From Catellatospora coxensis (GTDB lineage: Bacteria; Actinomycetota; Actinomycetes; Mycobacteriales; Micromonosporaceae), in NCBI RefSeq assembly GCF_016862635.1, contig NZ_BONI01000021.1, positions 47,194 to 111,193 of the forward strand: a stretch of DNA of 64,000 bases, given 5' to 3'. This document shows positions 37,074-46,923 of this stretch, in pieces (position 1 is the stretch's first letter; each line of letters begins with the position of its first letter). The notes under the pieces were generated by a model. It did not search any database and had not been told where the DNA came from. It saw only the letters and a program-made list of their open reading frames with translations. The translations under genes were made by a program, and so were the position numbers.

Positions 37074-38723
37074 ATGCCCGCATCCCACGTGAGACCACGG
37101 TGGCCGCACGCCGCGCTCACCCTCCTCGTCGCCGCCGCGATGTCGCTGACGCCGGCGCCCGCCGCACACGCGGCCGCCGACACCACCGCGCCCACCGCGC
37201 CCGGCACGCCGAGCTTCACCCAGGTGACGCCGTACGCCGTGACCCTGAGCTGGTCGCCGTCGGCCGACGACGTCGGGGTCGCCGACTACCTCGTCCGCCG
37301 GACCCTGCCCACGGGCGGCGTCTGGGTCGACAGCACCCCCGGCACCACCACCACGATCACGATCCGGGACCTGACTCCGAACAACCAGTACACGTTCTCG
37401 ATCGTCGCCACCGACGCCGCCGGCAACACCTCGGCCGCCTCGGCCGCGGCCGGCGTGCGCACCCTGCGCCACACCGCCGGGACGATGTGCTCGATCGCGT
37501 TCCGGCCGGTCAGCTCCGGCGGCGGCTCGTTCCAGTCGCAGCTCGACATGACCAACCTGACCCCCGGCGTGTGGCAGGAGTGGACGCTCGCCTTCACCCT
37601 CGCGCCCGGCCAGCAGGTCCGGCCCGAGTGGGGCTTCCAGCAGAACGGCACCCGCTGGAGTCAGACGTTCGTCTCGCTGTGGTCCAGCGGCGCGGGCCCG
37701 GTGCAGCCCGGCGGCACCAGATCGGTGACGTTCACCGGTTCGTACACCGGCGACAACCCGCCACCGACCGAGTTCACGATCAACGACCACCCGTGCGCTG
37801 TGACCGGCGTGCCGAACACGCCGCCCACCGCGCCCGGCACCCCGGTCGCCTCCGGCCTCACCGAGACCAGCGTGGTCCTGACCTGGACCCCGTCCACCGA
37901 CGACGTCGGCGTCGACCACTACGAGGTCTGGCGTCAGTACACGGACTACGTCATCCGCGTCGCCAGCCCGACCACTGCCACCGCCACGGTCACCGGCCTG
38001 CCGCGCGGCTCGGTGAACCGGTTCTACGTCGTCGCCTTCGACGCGGCCGGCAACCGCTCGACACCCTCCGGGGTGCTCACGGTGACCACGCTGCCGGGGG
38101 ACCTGGAACCGCCGGGGCCGGTCTTCTCACTGGCCGCGTCCGAGATCACCGACAGCTCCGTACGCCTGAGCTGGCAGGGCCCGATGTGGGGCGACTTCGC
38201 ACTGTTCCGGATCTACCGGTCGCAGGGCGGCGGACCGCTGGCGCCCGTGGCGACCACGACGGCCCGCACCATCGTGGTCACCGGGCTCAGCCCCGCCACC
38301 ACGTACGGGTTCGCCGTCGCGGCCGTCGACGCCGCGGGCAACCAGTCCCCGCCGTCCCAGCCGCCGCTGCCGGTGACGACGACCGGCGTCCCGACCCCGC
38401 CGGCCTGCACGGTGACCTACCGCGTCACCAGCCAGTGGGCCGGGGCGTTCAACGCCGACGTGCGGATCACCAACACCGGCCCGGCGGCGATCACCGGCTG
38501 GACGCTGCGCTGGACGTACGCGGGCACCCAGCAGATCACCAACCTGTGGAACGGCGCGCACACCCAGACCGGCGCCGCCGTGCAGGTCGCCAACCTCGGC
38601 CACAACGCCACCATCGGCGCGGGCGGCGGTTCGCAGTCCTTCGGGTTCCAGGCCGGCTGGAACGGGAGCAACCCCAGCCCGACCACCTTCACGCTCAACG
38701 GCCTGCCCTGCCTGACGGGGTGA
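37074..38723 (+). CDS. secreted fibronectin III / CBM2 protein without catalytic domain
   Basis: The 549-residue protein has a signal peptide (to about residue 35). The order is FnIII (about 38-130), a cellulose-binding CBM2-like module (about 138-245, CSIAFRPVSSGGGSFQSQLD to INDHPCAV), FnIII (about 250-340), FnIII (about 345-440) and a C-terminal CBM2 (about 445-549: CTVTYRVTSQWAGAFNADVR, ITGWTLRW, GFQAGWNGSNPSPTTFTLNG). Both CBM2 modules keep the flanking cysteines. There is no hydrolase domain, so it is a carbohydrate-binding scaffold or adhesion protein rather than an enzyme. Confidence 0.88.
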   Translation: MPASHVRPRWPHAALTLLVAAAMSLTPAPAAHAAADTTAPTAPGTPSFTQVTPYAVTLSWSPSADDVGVADYLVRRTLPTGGVWVDSTPGTTTTITIRDLTPNNQYTFSIVATDAAGNTSAASAAAGVRTLRHTAGTMCSIAFRPVSSGGGSFQSQLDMTNLTPGVWQEWTLAFTLAPGQQVRPEWGFQQNGTRWSQTFVSLWSSGAGPVQPGGTRSVTFTGSYTGDNPPPTEFTINDHPCAVTGVPNTPPTAPGTPVASGLTETSVVLTWTPSTDDVGVDHYEVWRQYTDYVIRVASPTTATATVTGLPRGSVNRFYVVAFDAAGNRSTPSGVLTVTTLPGDLEPPGPVFSLAASEITDSSVRLSWQGPMWGDFALFRIYRSQGGGPLAPVATTTARTIVVTGLSPATTYGFAVAAVDAAGNQSPPSQPPLPVTTTGVPTPPACTVTYRVTSQWAGAFNADVRITNTGPAAITGWTLRWTYAGTQQITNLWNGAHTQTGAAVQVANLGHNATIGAGGGSQSFGFQAGWNGSNPSPTTFTLNGLPCLTG

Positions 38724-38746
38724 TGATCACAGTTGTCCGGTGCGAC

Positions 38747-38787
38747 ACCGGCCGTGCGCCGCGCGAGGGCGAGCGCACGGCCGGTGT
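38747..38787. terminator. bidirectional terminator hairpin
   Basis: CACCGGCCGTGCGC and GCGCACGGCCGGTG form a perfect 14-bp stem with a 13-nt loop, between convergent genes. Confidence 0.75.
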
Positions 38788-38843
38788 TCGCCGGGACGAT
38801 CACGTCCGGCCGGGGACGCCGAACCGGGCGGTAACCGGCCGTC

Positions 38844-39302
38844 TCAGCGGATCGGCTGCTCCTTGCCGTGGTCCTCGGGCTGCCGCGGTCCGAAGATGGC
38901 CCGATCCGACTCGGCGATCGGCACATCGTTGATGCTGGCCTCCCGGCGGCGCATCAGACCGTGCTCGTCGAACTCCCACAGCTCGTTGCCGTAGCTGCGC
39001 CACCACTGCCCGGCGGCGTCGTGGGACTCGTACTGGAAGCGCACCGCGATCCGGTCGCCGCCGAACGTCCACAGGTTCTTGCGCAGCGCGTAGTCCAGCT
39101 CGCGCGCCCACTTGCCCCTGAGGAACTCGATGATCGCCGGGCGGCCGGTGAGGAACGTGTCCCGGTTGCGCCACACCGAGTCCTCGGTGTACGCCAGCGC
39201 CACGCGTTCCGGGTCGCGGGTGTTCCACGCGTCCTCGGCGGCCTGCACCTTCGTCAGCGCGGCGGCATGGTCGAACGGGGGCAGCGGCGGTTTGTCGGCC
39301 AT
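38844..39302 (-). CDS. DUF1348 / nuclear transport factor 2-like protein
   Basis: The 152-residue protein matches the DUF1348 family of the NTF2-like fold: [58 protein letters not shown] and [17 protein letters not shown]2-like pockets often bind small hydrophobic ligands; the function here is unknown. The ATG at 39302 follows AGGAGG. Confidence 0.88.
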   Translation of the reverse strand: MADKPPLPPFDHAAALTKVQAAEDAWNTRDPERVALAYTEDSVWRNRDTFLTGRPAIIEFLRGKWARELDYALRKNLWTFGGDRIAVRFQYESHDAAGQWWRSYGNELWEFDEHGLMRRREASINDVPIAESDRAIFGPRQPEDHGKEQPIR

Positions 39303-39480
39303 GGTGGAGCCTCCTGAACGCGTCACTCGCGGGTCCGTCGCCGGCAGCCGTGTCCGCTGCGTGTGGCGCTACCGCACCACTGTGGCACGGCATACAGCGC
39401 CGCCGAGGCCGTTCCGGCGCGATACCCCGCCATCGCCACCGCCGGACCGCCGCGTGGCGTCGCCCGGCAGACTGGGCCCG

Positions 39481-39948
39481 GTGAGCGACGACTACATCCG
39501 CCTGGTTCCGACGGATCCGGACTGGCAGCCCCGGCCCGCGGCCGCCGCGGCCGCTGTGGCGTATGTAGCGGGCCTGTTCGCCGGGCCCGGTGACACGGTC
39601 GAGCAGGTCAGGCAGGTCTTCTACGACCGGGTCACCCTCATCGACGCCGGCGTGCACACCGAACGGATCGCGTGCCCGCGCTGCGCCGGGGACATCGGCA
39701 TGGACTGGCTCGGCGACCTGGTCCGCGAGAACGGGATGAGCTTCGACCGGCTGGACGTGGCGGTGCCCTGCTGCGGCGCCACCGTCGAGCTGAACACCTT
39801 GCACTACGAAGACCCGATCGGTTTCGCCCGCTTCGAGGTGAGCGCCATGAACGCGGTCCGGGCGGGATACGAACTCGACACCACCGAGCTCGCCCGCGTC
39901 GCTGAGCTGCTGGGCCATCCGGTGGCGCAGATCCTCGCGCGCTACTGA
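39481..39948 (+). CDS. hypothetical protein with zinc-ribbon-like cysteines
   Basis: The 155-residue product starts at a GTG. It contains CPRCAGDIG and, about 37 residues later, VPCCGATVELNTLHYEDP, so two cysteine pairs could bind a structural metal. The C-terminal part is helical (LARVAELLGHPVAQIL). No family name is recognised. It ends 44 bp before a convergent hydrolase gene. Confidence 0.7.
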   Translation: MSDDYIRLVPTDPDWQPRPAAAAAAVAYVAGLFAGPGDTVEQVRQVFYDRVTLIDAGVHTERIACPRCAGDIGMDWLGDLVRENGMSFDRLDVAVPCCGATVELNTLHYEDPIGFARFEVSAMNAVRAGYELDTTELARVAELLGHPVAQILARY

Positions 39949-39992
39949 GACAGCACGGAGCTGCTCCAGCGCCGGCATCCGGCCACGGCCGG

Positions 39993-41528
39993 TCAGGGCG
40001 TCTTGAAGGGCGGAATGGTGATCTCGCTGAGGCAGGCGCGGTCGACGGGCCGGGTCGGGTCGTCGAAGAACGCGTCCATCAGCGAGCGCGCACAGGGCGA
40101 CTGCGCGATCACGTCGTGGCCGGCTCCCGGGATCGCGATCGTCTCGGCGTTGCGCAACCCCTTCGCCACTGCCTCCGTCCACCGGGCGGGCGTGACCCCG
40201 TCCATGGCGCCGCCCATGAGCAGGGACGGCACGTCGCTGACGACCGGGGCGCGTTCAGCCGGCGTGGCGCTGCCGACGTCCCAGGCCGCGCACTCGGCGA
40301 ACAGCCGGCCAGGGACCATGATCAGCCGGAGCACGTCGTCGGGGAAGCCTGGCAGCGCCGCCTTGCCCGCCGCGGCGACGTCCTCGGTGGAGCTCCACGA
40401 CGCCATCTCGCGGCAGTACGCCCCGAATCCCAGCCCGTAACCGGCCAGACCCGGCGGAGCGACCCGGGCCAGCCGGGCCGCCGCGGCCTCCCGCCCGTCC
40501 CCCTGCGCCGCCGTGTGGATCATGCTGGGGATCGTCGCGAACCCGCTCGGGCCCGTGTAGCTCTGGCCGGTCACCAGCCAGGCCAGCGTGTACCCGTCGA
40601 TGACCACCTGCACCGGCCTGCCCGCGGCGTCGTTCACGGTCACCTGGAGCGGAGTCTGGTTGAGCCGGTTGACGGCGGCGGTGAACTCCGCTTTCAGGTT
40701 CGGGTAGGCGGCGGCGCAGGCAGGCTGGCCCGCGCAGGCGTCGAAGATCGCCTGGTACATGCCCGCGGCGGCCGGCCAGCCCTGGGTGAGCAGGTTCTGG
40801 TTGATCGGCGACACCGAGTCGAGCACCATGCTGCGGATGCCTTCCGGGTGGTCGCGCAGCAGCACCTGGGCCACGTTCGTGCCGTACGACACGGAGTAGA
40901 CGTTCCACTGCTCGATGCCCAGCGCCTTGCGCAGGTCGGCGATGTCCGCCGCGTTCTCCACCGTGTTGTACGACGCCAGGTGGGCGCCGGTGGCCGCGAG
41001 CTTGTCGTGGCAGGCCTTGATCGCGGCCAGGTTCCGCGCGCCGGTGGACGGGGCCGCGAACTTCAGGCCCAGCGCGGTGCCGTCGGCGAAGCGGTCGTAG
41101 TCGGGGCAGGTGAGCTGCGGGTCGGAGTGGTAGTTGCCGCGCTGGGCGACGAAGTAGACGTCCCGGTCGGCGTTCATGCCCGCGCCGACCTCGCGTACCG
41201 CGTCGAGGAAGGCGACGCCGCCCGGACCGTGCGTCAGGAAGACGATCGGGTCCGGCTTCGGCGTCGCCGAGACCGCCTTGGCGTGGGCCACCGCGACGCG
41301 GATCATCCGGCTGCCCGGCCGGCCGCGGTCCTCGGGCACGGTCAGGTACCCGCAGGTCACCCCCGGCGGGAGGTCGGCGCCGGGGCCGAGCTCCGGGATG
41401 TTCGGCTTCGGGCACGGCGCGCTCGCATAGGACGGCGCCGGTGCGTGCGACGCGGACGCGGCCACCGCGGGCGTGAGTGCCACGACGGCCACCGCCGCGA
41501 CCAGCATCAGGCGGCGTGCTCGGTGCAT
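39993..41528 (-). CDS. secreted alpha/beta-hydrolase, tripeptidyl-aminopeptidase-like (SlpD/TAP type)
   Basis: The 511-residue protein has a signal peptide (to about residue 30). CGYLTVPEDRGRPGSRMIRV opens the hydrolase and DPIVFLTHGPGG the oxyanion region. The nucleophile elbow is VYSVSYGTNVAQ, the acidic region is LLMGGAMDGVTP and the His lies in IPGAGHDVIAQSPC. The C-terminal TAP_C-like region is Cys-rich. Mycelial homologues cleave tripeptides from exported proteins. GAGGA lies before the ATG. Confidence 0.88.
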   Translation of the reverse strand: MHRARRLMLVAAVAVVALTPAVAASASHAPAPSYASAPCPKPNIPELGPGADLPPGVTCGYLTVPEDRGRPGSRMIRVAVAHAKAVSATPKPDPIVFLTHGPGGVAFLDAVREVGAGMNADRDVYFVAQRGNYHSDPQLTCPDYDRFADGTALGLKFAAPSTGARNLAAIKACHDKLAATGAHLASYNTVENAADIADLRKALGIEQWNVYSVSYGTNVAQVLLRDHPEGIRSMVLDSVSPINQNLLTQGWPAAAGMYQAIFDACAGQPACAAAYPNLKAEFTAAVNRLNQTPLQVTVNDAAGRPVQVVIDGYTLAWLVTGQSYTGPSGFATIPSMIHTAAQGDGREAAAARLARVAPPGLAGYGLGFGAYCREMASWSSTEDVAAAGKAALPGFPDDVLRLIMVPGRLFAECAAWDVGSATPAERAPVVSDVPSLLMGGAMDGVTPARWTEAVAKGLRNAETIAIPGAGHDVIAQSPCARSLMDAFFDDPTRPVDRACLSEITIPPFKTP

Positions 41529-41630
41529 CTGCGATTCCTCGTTCCCGGTCGGCCGAGCTCGATATATTCGAGCTGTCTCGGTGGCCGGGGGCCCGCCCCG
41601 CGATCGGGCGGACCGGAAACCTCATCCTCG

Positions 41631-43331
41631 TCACATGGTATTTCCCGGCGCGCTGTGCTGCGGCGGTATGCACAGGTAGGCAGCCCAGCCGCCGTACGCG
41701 GTGATGTCCGGCGCGCCCTGGGCGGCGACCGGCTCGCAGAGGAAACCGGTCACGAGGCTGCCGTCGGCGAGGCGGACCTTGCCGAGGGTCATCGGCTCGG
41801 GCAGCGCGGCCAGGAACCTTCCGAGCGCGGCCGGAGGGAGCAGCCACACCTCGCCCTCGATGCTGCCGCCGCCGGAGCCGACGCGCAGCAGGCCCGGCTT
41901 CGGCGGCTGCGTCGCCAGGGCATGCAGGCGGTATTCGGGCGCGGTGCGGACCTGGGCCACAAACCGCGCGCCGACCGAGGTGAGCTGGCCGTTGAGCGGC
42001 TGGCCGGTCAGGTGCGCGCCGACGACCAGCAGCGGCAGCCCGCCGGCCGAGGGCGCGGGCGGGGCCTCACCGAGCAGCAGCGCCGCGATGTCGGCGGCGA
42101 CGGCGTCGGCGAAGCCACGGGCGATCACCTGCACGCCGAAGTGCCCACCCTCGACCTCCCCGGCCGGCACGGCGACCGCCGCGAGGTCGAACAGGTTGCA
42201 GAAGTTCGTGTACGTGCCGACCAGCGCGTTGACGCCCACCGGGTCGGCCGCCACCTGCGCGATCGTGGGGTGCACCGGGGCGGTCGGCAGCAGCAGCGCG
42301 TCGGCGTCGCCCCACTCGGCCAACGCCTGCTCCCGCAGCCTTTCCAGGCGTTCGGTGTCGGCCACCAGGACGTGCGCGGGGACGTCCCGCGCGGCGGTGA
42401 TGATCCCGGCGACGGTCGGGTCGGCGCTGCCGGGCCGCCCGTCGAGGAAGGCGCCCACGGCGGCGTACCGCTCGGCGACGAAACCGCCGCCGTAGAGCAG
42501 CCGCGCGGCGGCCAGGAACGGCGCCAGCCGGATCGGCCGCAGCCGCGCCCCGGCCTTGGCCAGGGTCTCGGCGGCCTGCTCGAAGGCGTCGAGCCAGGCC
42601 GCGGACATGGCGGCCAGCTCGGCGCGGTCGGGCACCGCGACGACGGGTGCGGGCGGCGCGGCCAGTGGCGCGTCCGCGGGCCAGGGCCGCCCCGCCGGCT
42701 CGCTCATGACCGCCATCGCCTGCTGCGCCGCGGTGAGGGTGCGGGCGAACACGGTGACGCAGTCGAAGCTGCGGCAGGCCGGCACCACCCCGTCGGTCGG
42801 GACCAGCCCCCGGGTCGGCTTCACGCCGACGACGCCCTGGAACGCGGCGGGCACCCGGCCCGACCCGGCGGTGTCGGTGCCCAGTGCCAGGTCGGCGATG
42901 CCCAGCGCGACGGCCACCGCCGAGCCCGAACTGGACCCGCCCGACACCCGCGCGGGATCCCGGACGTCCCGGACGGCCCCGTACGGGCTGCGGGTGCCGA
43001 CCAGGCCGGTGGCGAACTGGTCCAGGTTGGTCTTGCCCAGCACCAGCGCACCCGCGTCGACCAGCCGCTGCACGGCCGGGGCGCTGCGCTCGGGCAGGTA
43101 CGCGTAGTCCGGGCAGCCCGCGGTGGTCGGCAGCCCGGCCACGTCGATGTTGTCCTTCACCGCCAGCAGCGACCCGGCCAGCGGCAACCGCTCGCCCGCC
43201 GCCAGCCGCCGCTCCAGCGCGGCGGCGTCGGCCAGGACGTCGGCCTCGGCGCGCAGCGTGATCCACGCTTCGTGGCGCTCGCCGCGGGCGAGCCGGGCGT
43301 ACGCGTCGCGTACGCGGTCCTGCGGGGTCAT
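41631..43331 (-). CDS. atzF: allophanate hydrolase
   Basis: The 566-residue protein belongs to the amidase-signature family with the allophanate hydrolase C-terminal domain. The catalytic triad can be placed: Lys59 in LLAVKDNID, cis-Ser133 in SGGSSSGSA and nucleophile Ser157 in GTDTAGSGRVP. The C-terminal domain (about 440-566) contains VGAHLTGQPLNGQL and ends YLCIPPQ. It splits allophanate into two ammonia and carbon dioxide. Its ATG overlaps the carboxylase stop (ATGA), the last step of the operon's pathway. Confidence 0.93.
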   Translation of the reverse strand: MTPQDRVRDAYARLARGERHEAWITLRAEADVLADAAALERRLAAGERLPLAGSLLAVKDNIDVAGLPTTAGCPDYAYLPERSAPAVQRLVDAGALVLGKTNLDQFATGLVGTRSPYGAVRDVRDPARVSGGSSSGSAVAVALGIADLALGTDTAGSGRVPAAFQGVVGVKPTRGLVPTDGVVPACRSFDCVTVFARTLTAAQQAMAVMSEPAGRPWPADAPLAAPPAPVVAVPDRAELAAMSAAWLDAFEQAAETLAKAGARLRPIRLAPFLAAARLLYGGGFVAERYAAVGAFLDGRPGSADPTVAGIITAARDVPAHVLVADTERLERLREQALAEWGDADALLLPTAPVHPTIAQVAADPVGVNALVGTYTNFCNLFDLAAVAVPAGEVEGGHFGVQVIARGFADAVAADIAALLLGEAPPAPSAGGLPLLVVGAHLTGQPLNGQLTSVGARFVAQVRTAPEYRLHALATQPPKPGLLRVGSGGGSIEGEVWLLPPAALGRFLAALPEPMTLGKVRLADGSLVTGFLCEPVAAQGAPDITAYGGWAAYLCIPPQHSAPGNTM

Positions 43332-46300
43332 CGGTTCCTCCCGGCGAGCACGACGAGCGGGCTGCCCGGGGCCACCTGGGACCCGGGCGTGACGAGGATG
43401 TCGGCGATCTCGCCGTCCTGCGGGGCGACGATCACGGTTTCGAGCTTCATGGCCTCCAGCGCCAGCAGCGGCTGCCCGGCGCTGACCCGGTCGCCGGGCC
43501 GCACGTCGACGCGCCAGACGCTGGACAGCATCGGCGCCTCGACCAGCGCACCCCCGGCGGGCACCGGCACGGTCCCGGCGGCGGCCGGGGCCTCGGGTTC
43601 GGGCCGGGGGTCGAACTCACCGGCGGCGGCCCAGGCGTCGCGTTCGGCCGTGAACGCCGCCGCCTGCCGGGCCCGGAAGCCGGCGATGGACGCGGCGTTG
43701 TCGGCCAGGAACGCCTCGTGCTCGGCCAGCCGGAACACGCCGTCCTCGATGCGCAGGTCGTGGCGTCCGGCGGCGACGTCGGCGCGCAGGTCGAGCAGTT
43801 CGTCGGCGGCGACCGGATACCAGGAGATGCGGTCGAAGTGGCGCAGCAGCCACGGCGAACCCGGCTCGAAGCCGCCGGACTGCCGCCACCGCGACCACAC
43901 CTGCACGGTGCGCCCGACGAACTGGTAGCCGCCGGGCCCCTCCATGCCGTAGATGCACAGGTACGCGCCGCCGATGCCGACGGCGTTCTCCGGCGTCCAG
44001 GTGCGGGCGGGGTTGTACTTCGTGGTGACCAGCCGGTGCCGGGGGTCCAGCGGTGTCGCGACGGGCGCGCCCAGGTACACGTCACCGAGGCCGAGCACGA
44101 GGTAGCTGGCGTCGTAGACGGTGCGGTGCACGTCGTCGACGCTGTCGAGCCCGTTGACGCGGCGGATGAACTCGATGTTCCACGGGCACCAGGGCGCGTC
44201 GTCGCGCACGCCCGCCGTGTACCGGGCGATCGCCTCGCGGGTGGCCGGGTCGTCCCAGGACAGCGGCAGGTGCACCACCCGGCTGGGCACCTGGAGCGCG
44301 GACGTCGCTGGCAGCTCGTCCTCCAGGCTGCGGGCGAGGCCGAGCAGCCGCCGGACGGGCAGCACCGCCGGGTCGACGTGGACCTGCAGCGACCGGATGC
44401 CCGGGGTCAGGTCGACGACGCCGGGCAGCCCTTCGGCGCGCAGCCGCTCCATGAGCGCGTGGGCGCGCATCCGCAGGCCCAGGTCGAGGGTCATCGGGCC
44501 GTACTCGATGAGCAGGTTGTCGTCGCCGCTGCGCCGGTAGGTGACGGCGGGTCCGGCGGCGGTCGGCTCCCGGCGCGCGAGCACGCCGTCGTCACCGGCG
44601 CCGGGCGGCAGCAGGAGCAGCGGGCCGGTGCGGTCGGTACGCAACGCGGCGGCGGTGTCGTCGGTGACCGGCGTGAACCGTACCGTGTCGCCGGGGCTGA
44701 GCTGGCCCAGCTTCCAGCGTTCGGCGGTCACCACGGTGGCCGGGCAGACGAACCCGCCCAGGCTCGGGCCGTCCGGCCCGAGCAGGATCGGCACGTCGCC
44801 GGTGAAGTCGACCGCCCCGACCGAGTACGGCGTGTCGTGGATGTTCGACGGGTGCAGTCCCGCCTCGCCGCCGTCGGCGCGGGCCCAGCGCGGCTTGGGC
44901 CCGACCAGGCGTACGCCGGTGCGGGCGGAGTTGAAGTGCACCTGCCACCGTGCCGCGTAGAACTGCTCGACGTCCTCGCGGAGGAAGAACTCCGGCGCGG
45001 CGTGCGGCCCTTCCGTGACCGCGAGTTGCCAGTCGTGGCCGATCACCGGCCGGTCCCCGGGCGGCACCGGCCCCTCGACCGGCCCGGCCGGCACGGCGGC
45101 CCGCAGCACGTCGCCGACGCGCAGCGCCCGCCCGCCGTGGCCGCCGAACTGGCCGAGGGTGAACGTCGCCGCGCTCCCGAGATACCGGGGCACGTCGAAC
45201 CCACCCGCGACCAGGACGTACGCCCGCAGTCCGGCGGTCGCGCGGCCGACGTCCAGGACCGCGCCGGCCGGCACCTCGACCGGCTCCCAGCAGGGCACCG
45301 CGGTGCCGTCGACGGTCACCGGCACGGCCGCGCCGGTGACGCAGACGGTCGCGGCCGCGGTGAAGCGCAGGGCCGGGCCTTCCACGGTGCACTCCAGCCC
45401 CGGGGCGCCCTCGGGGTTGCCGAGCGCCCGGTTGCCCAGCCGGAACGACAGGTCGTCCATCGGCCCGGAGGGCGGCACGCCGACCTCCCACAGCCCGGTC
45501 CGGCCGGGCCAGTCCTGCACCGCGGTGAGCGTGCCGGGCCGCTCGACGACGATGCGCGGCTCGTCGTCGCTCACCCCGGCCAGCGTCGCGGTGCTGTGCC
45601 GCGCGGCGAGGACGTCGGCCTCGGCCGCGGCGGCCCGCAGCAGGCCCAGGTTCGTCTCCACGCCGTCGACCCGGGTCTCCGCCAGCGCGTCGCGCAGCCG
45701 CGCGAACGCCTCGTCCCGGGTCGCGCCGGTGACGATCACCTTGGCCAGCATCGGGTCGTAGAACGTGCTGACCTCCGTGCCCGCCTCGACCCACCCGTCG
45801 ACGCGTGCCGACGCGGGGAACTCGGCCCGGGTGACGAGCCCCGCGCTGGGCCGGTGGCCCTGCGTCGGGTCCTCGGCGTAGACGCGTGCCTCCACCGCCG
45901 CCCCGGCCGGGCGCAGCGGCGTGTCCACGACGCCCGCGTCGCCCTGCGCCAGCCGCAGCATCCACTCGACCAGGTCCACGCCGAAGACCTGCTCGGTCAC
46001 CGGGTGCTCGACCTGCAACCGGGCGTTGACCTCCAAAAACGAGGCCTGCTCGCGCTCGGCGTCGTACACGAACTCCACCGTGCCCGCCGAGCGGTACCCG
46101 ACCGACGCGCACAGCGCCGCCGCCGAGTCGTGCAGCCGCTCGCGGACCTCGTCGGGCAGCCCCGGCGCGGGCGCCTCCTCGATCACCTTCTGGTTGCGCC
46201 GCTGCAGGCTGCAGTCACGGTCGCCGAGCACGACCACGCGGCCCCGCCCGTCGCCGAACACCTGCACCTCGATGTGGCGGGCCCGCGGCACGAACCGCTC

Positions 46301-46894
46301 CAGGAACACCCCGCCGCTGCCGAAACTCGCCACGGCCAGGCGCTCGACCTGGTCGTACGCCGCCGACAGCTCCTGCGGTGTGTGGCAGGCCCGCATCCCG
46401 ATGCCCCCGCCGCCACCGGTCGCCTTCACCATCACCGGGTAGCCGATGCCGTCGGCGGCGGCCAGCGCCTCGTCCAGCCCGGACAGCAGCCCGGTGCCCT
46501 CGATCATCGGCACCCCCGCGGCGCGGGCCAGCTCGCGGGCCGTGTGCTTGGCCCCGAACGCGGTGAGCTGCCGGGGGGTCGGGCCGACGAACACCAGCCC
46601 GGCGGCTTCGACGGCGGCGGCGAACCCGGCGTCCTCGGACAGGAACCCGTACCCGGGATGCACGGCCCCGGCCCCGGTGGACTGCGCGGCCGCCAGCATC
46701 CGGTCCACCCGCAGGTAGCTGTCGCGGGCGGGGGACGGGCCCAGGTGCACCGCGGCGTCGGCCAGCCGCACGTGCGGGGCGGACCGGTCGGCGTCGGAGA
46801 AGACGGCGACGGTCTTGAGGCCGAGCCGCGCGGCGGTGCGGATGACTCGGCAGGCGATCTCGCCGCGGTTGGCGACGAGCAGGGTGTCGAACAT
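43328..46894 (-). CDS. uca: biotin-dependent urea/guanidine carboxylase
   Basis: The product is about 1,188 residues. A biotin carboxylase half (1-450) carries FDTLLVANRGEIACRVIRTA, an ATP-grasp region with GGGGIGM, and FLEVNARLQVEHPVTEQ. The KipA/AHS2-like and KipI/AHS1-like carboxyltransferase domains (about 480-1090) carry TAVQDWPGRTGLWEVGVPPS and GIGGAYLCIYGMEGPGGYQF. A C-terminal biotinyl domain has LEAMKLE (Lys about 1150). The operon includes two DUF1989 proteins, so the substrate may be guanidine rather than urea. The ATG at 46894 (GAGAGG upstream) is chosen because the conserved protein begins there. Confidence 0.92.
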   Translation of the reverse strand: MFDTLLVANRGEIACRVIRTAARLGLKTVAVFSDADRSAPHVRLADAAVHLGPSPARDSYLRVDRMLAAAQSTGAGAVHPGYGFLSEDAGFAAAVEAAGLVFVGPTPRQLTAFGAKHTARELARAAGVPMIEGTGLLSGLDEALAAADGIGYPVMVKATGGGGGIGMRACHTPQELSAAYDQVERLAVASFGSGGVFLERFVPRARHIEVQVFGDGRGRVVVLGDRDCSLQRRNQKVIEEAPAPGLPDEVRERLHDSAAALCASVGYRSAGTVEFVYDAEREQASFLEVNARLQVEHPVTEQVFGVDLVEWMLRLAQGDAGVVDTPLRPAGAAVEARVYAEDPTQGHRPSAGLVTRAEFPASARVDGWVEAGTEVSTFYDPMLAKVIVTGATRDEAFARLRDALAETRVDGVETNLGLLRAAAAEADVLAARHSTATLAGVSDDEPRIVVERPGTLTAVQDWPGRTGLWEVGVPPSGPMDDLSFRLGNRALGNPEGAPGLECTVEGPALRFTAAATVCVTGAAVPVTVDGTAVPCWEPVEVPAGAVLDVGRATAGLRAYVLVAGGFDVPRYLGSAATFTLGQFGGHGGRALRVGDVLRAAVPAGPVEGPVPPGDRPVIGHDWQLAVTEGPHAAPEFFLREDVEQFYAARWQVHFNSARTGVRLVGPKPRWARADGGEAGLHPSNIHDTPYSVGAVDFTGDVPILLGPDGPSLGGFVCPATVVTAERWKLGQLSPGDTVRFTPVTDDTAAALRTDRTGPLLLLPPGAGDDGVLARREPTAAGPAVTYRRSGDDNLLIEYGPMTLDLGLRMRAHALMERLRAEGLPGVVDLTPGIRSLQVHVDPAVLPVRRLLGLARSLEDELPATSALQVPSRVVHLPLSWDDPATREAIARYTAGVRDDAPWCPWNIEFIRRVNGLDSVDDVHRTVYDASYLVLGLGDVYLGAPVATPLDPRHRLVTTKYNPARTWTPENAVGIGGAYLCIYGMEGPGGYQFVGRTVQVWSRWRQSGGFEPGSPWLLRHFDRISWYPVAADELLDLRADVAAGRHDLRIEDGVFRLAEHEAFLADNAASIAGFRARQAAAFTAERDAWAAAGEFDPRPEPEAPAAAGTVPVPAGGALVEAPMLSSVWRVDVRPGDRVSAGQPLLALEAMKLETVIVAPQDGEIADILVTPGSQVAPGSPLVVLAGRNR

Positions 46895-46923
46895 GGCGGG
46901 CCTCTCGGCGGGGGGACGGCGGC

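Noticed and set aside
40116..43928. Very long forward open frame (about 1,270 codons)
   Set aside because: It is antisense to the peptidase-like hydrolase, allophanate hydrolase and carboxylase genes, has Arg/Gly/Val-rich composition without any domain, and is a GC-bias shadow.
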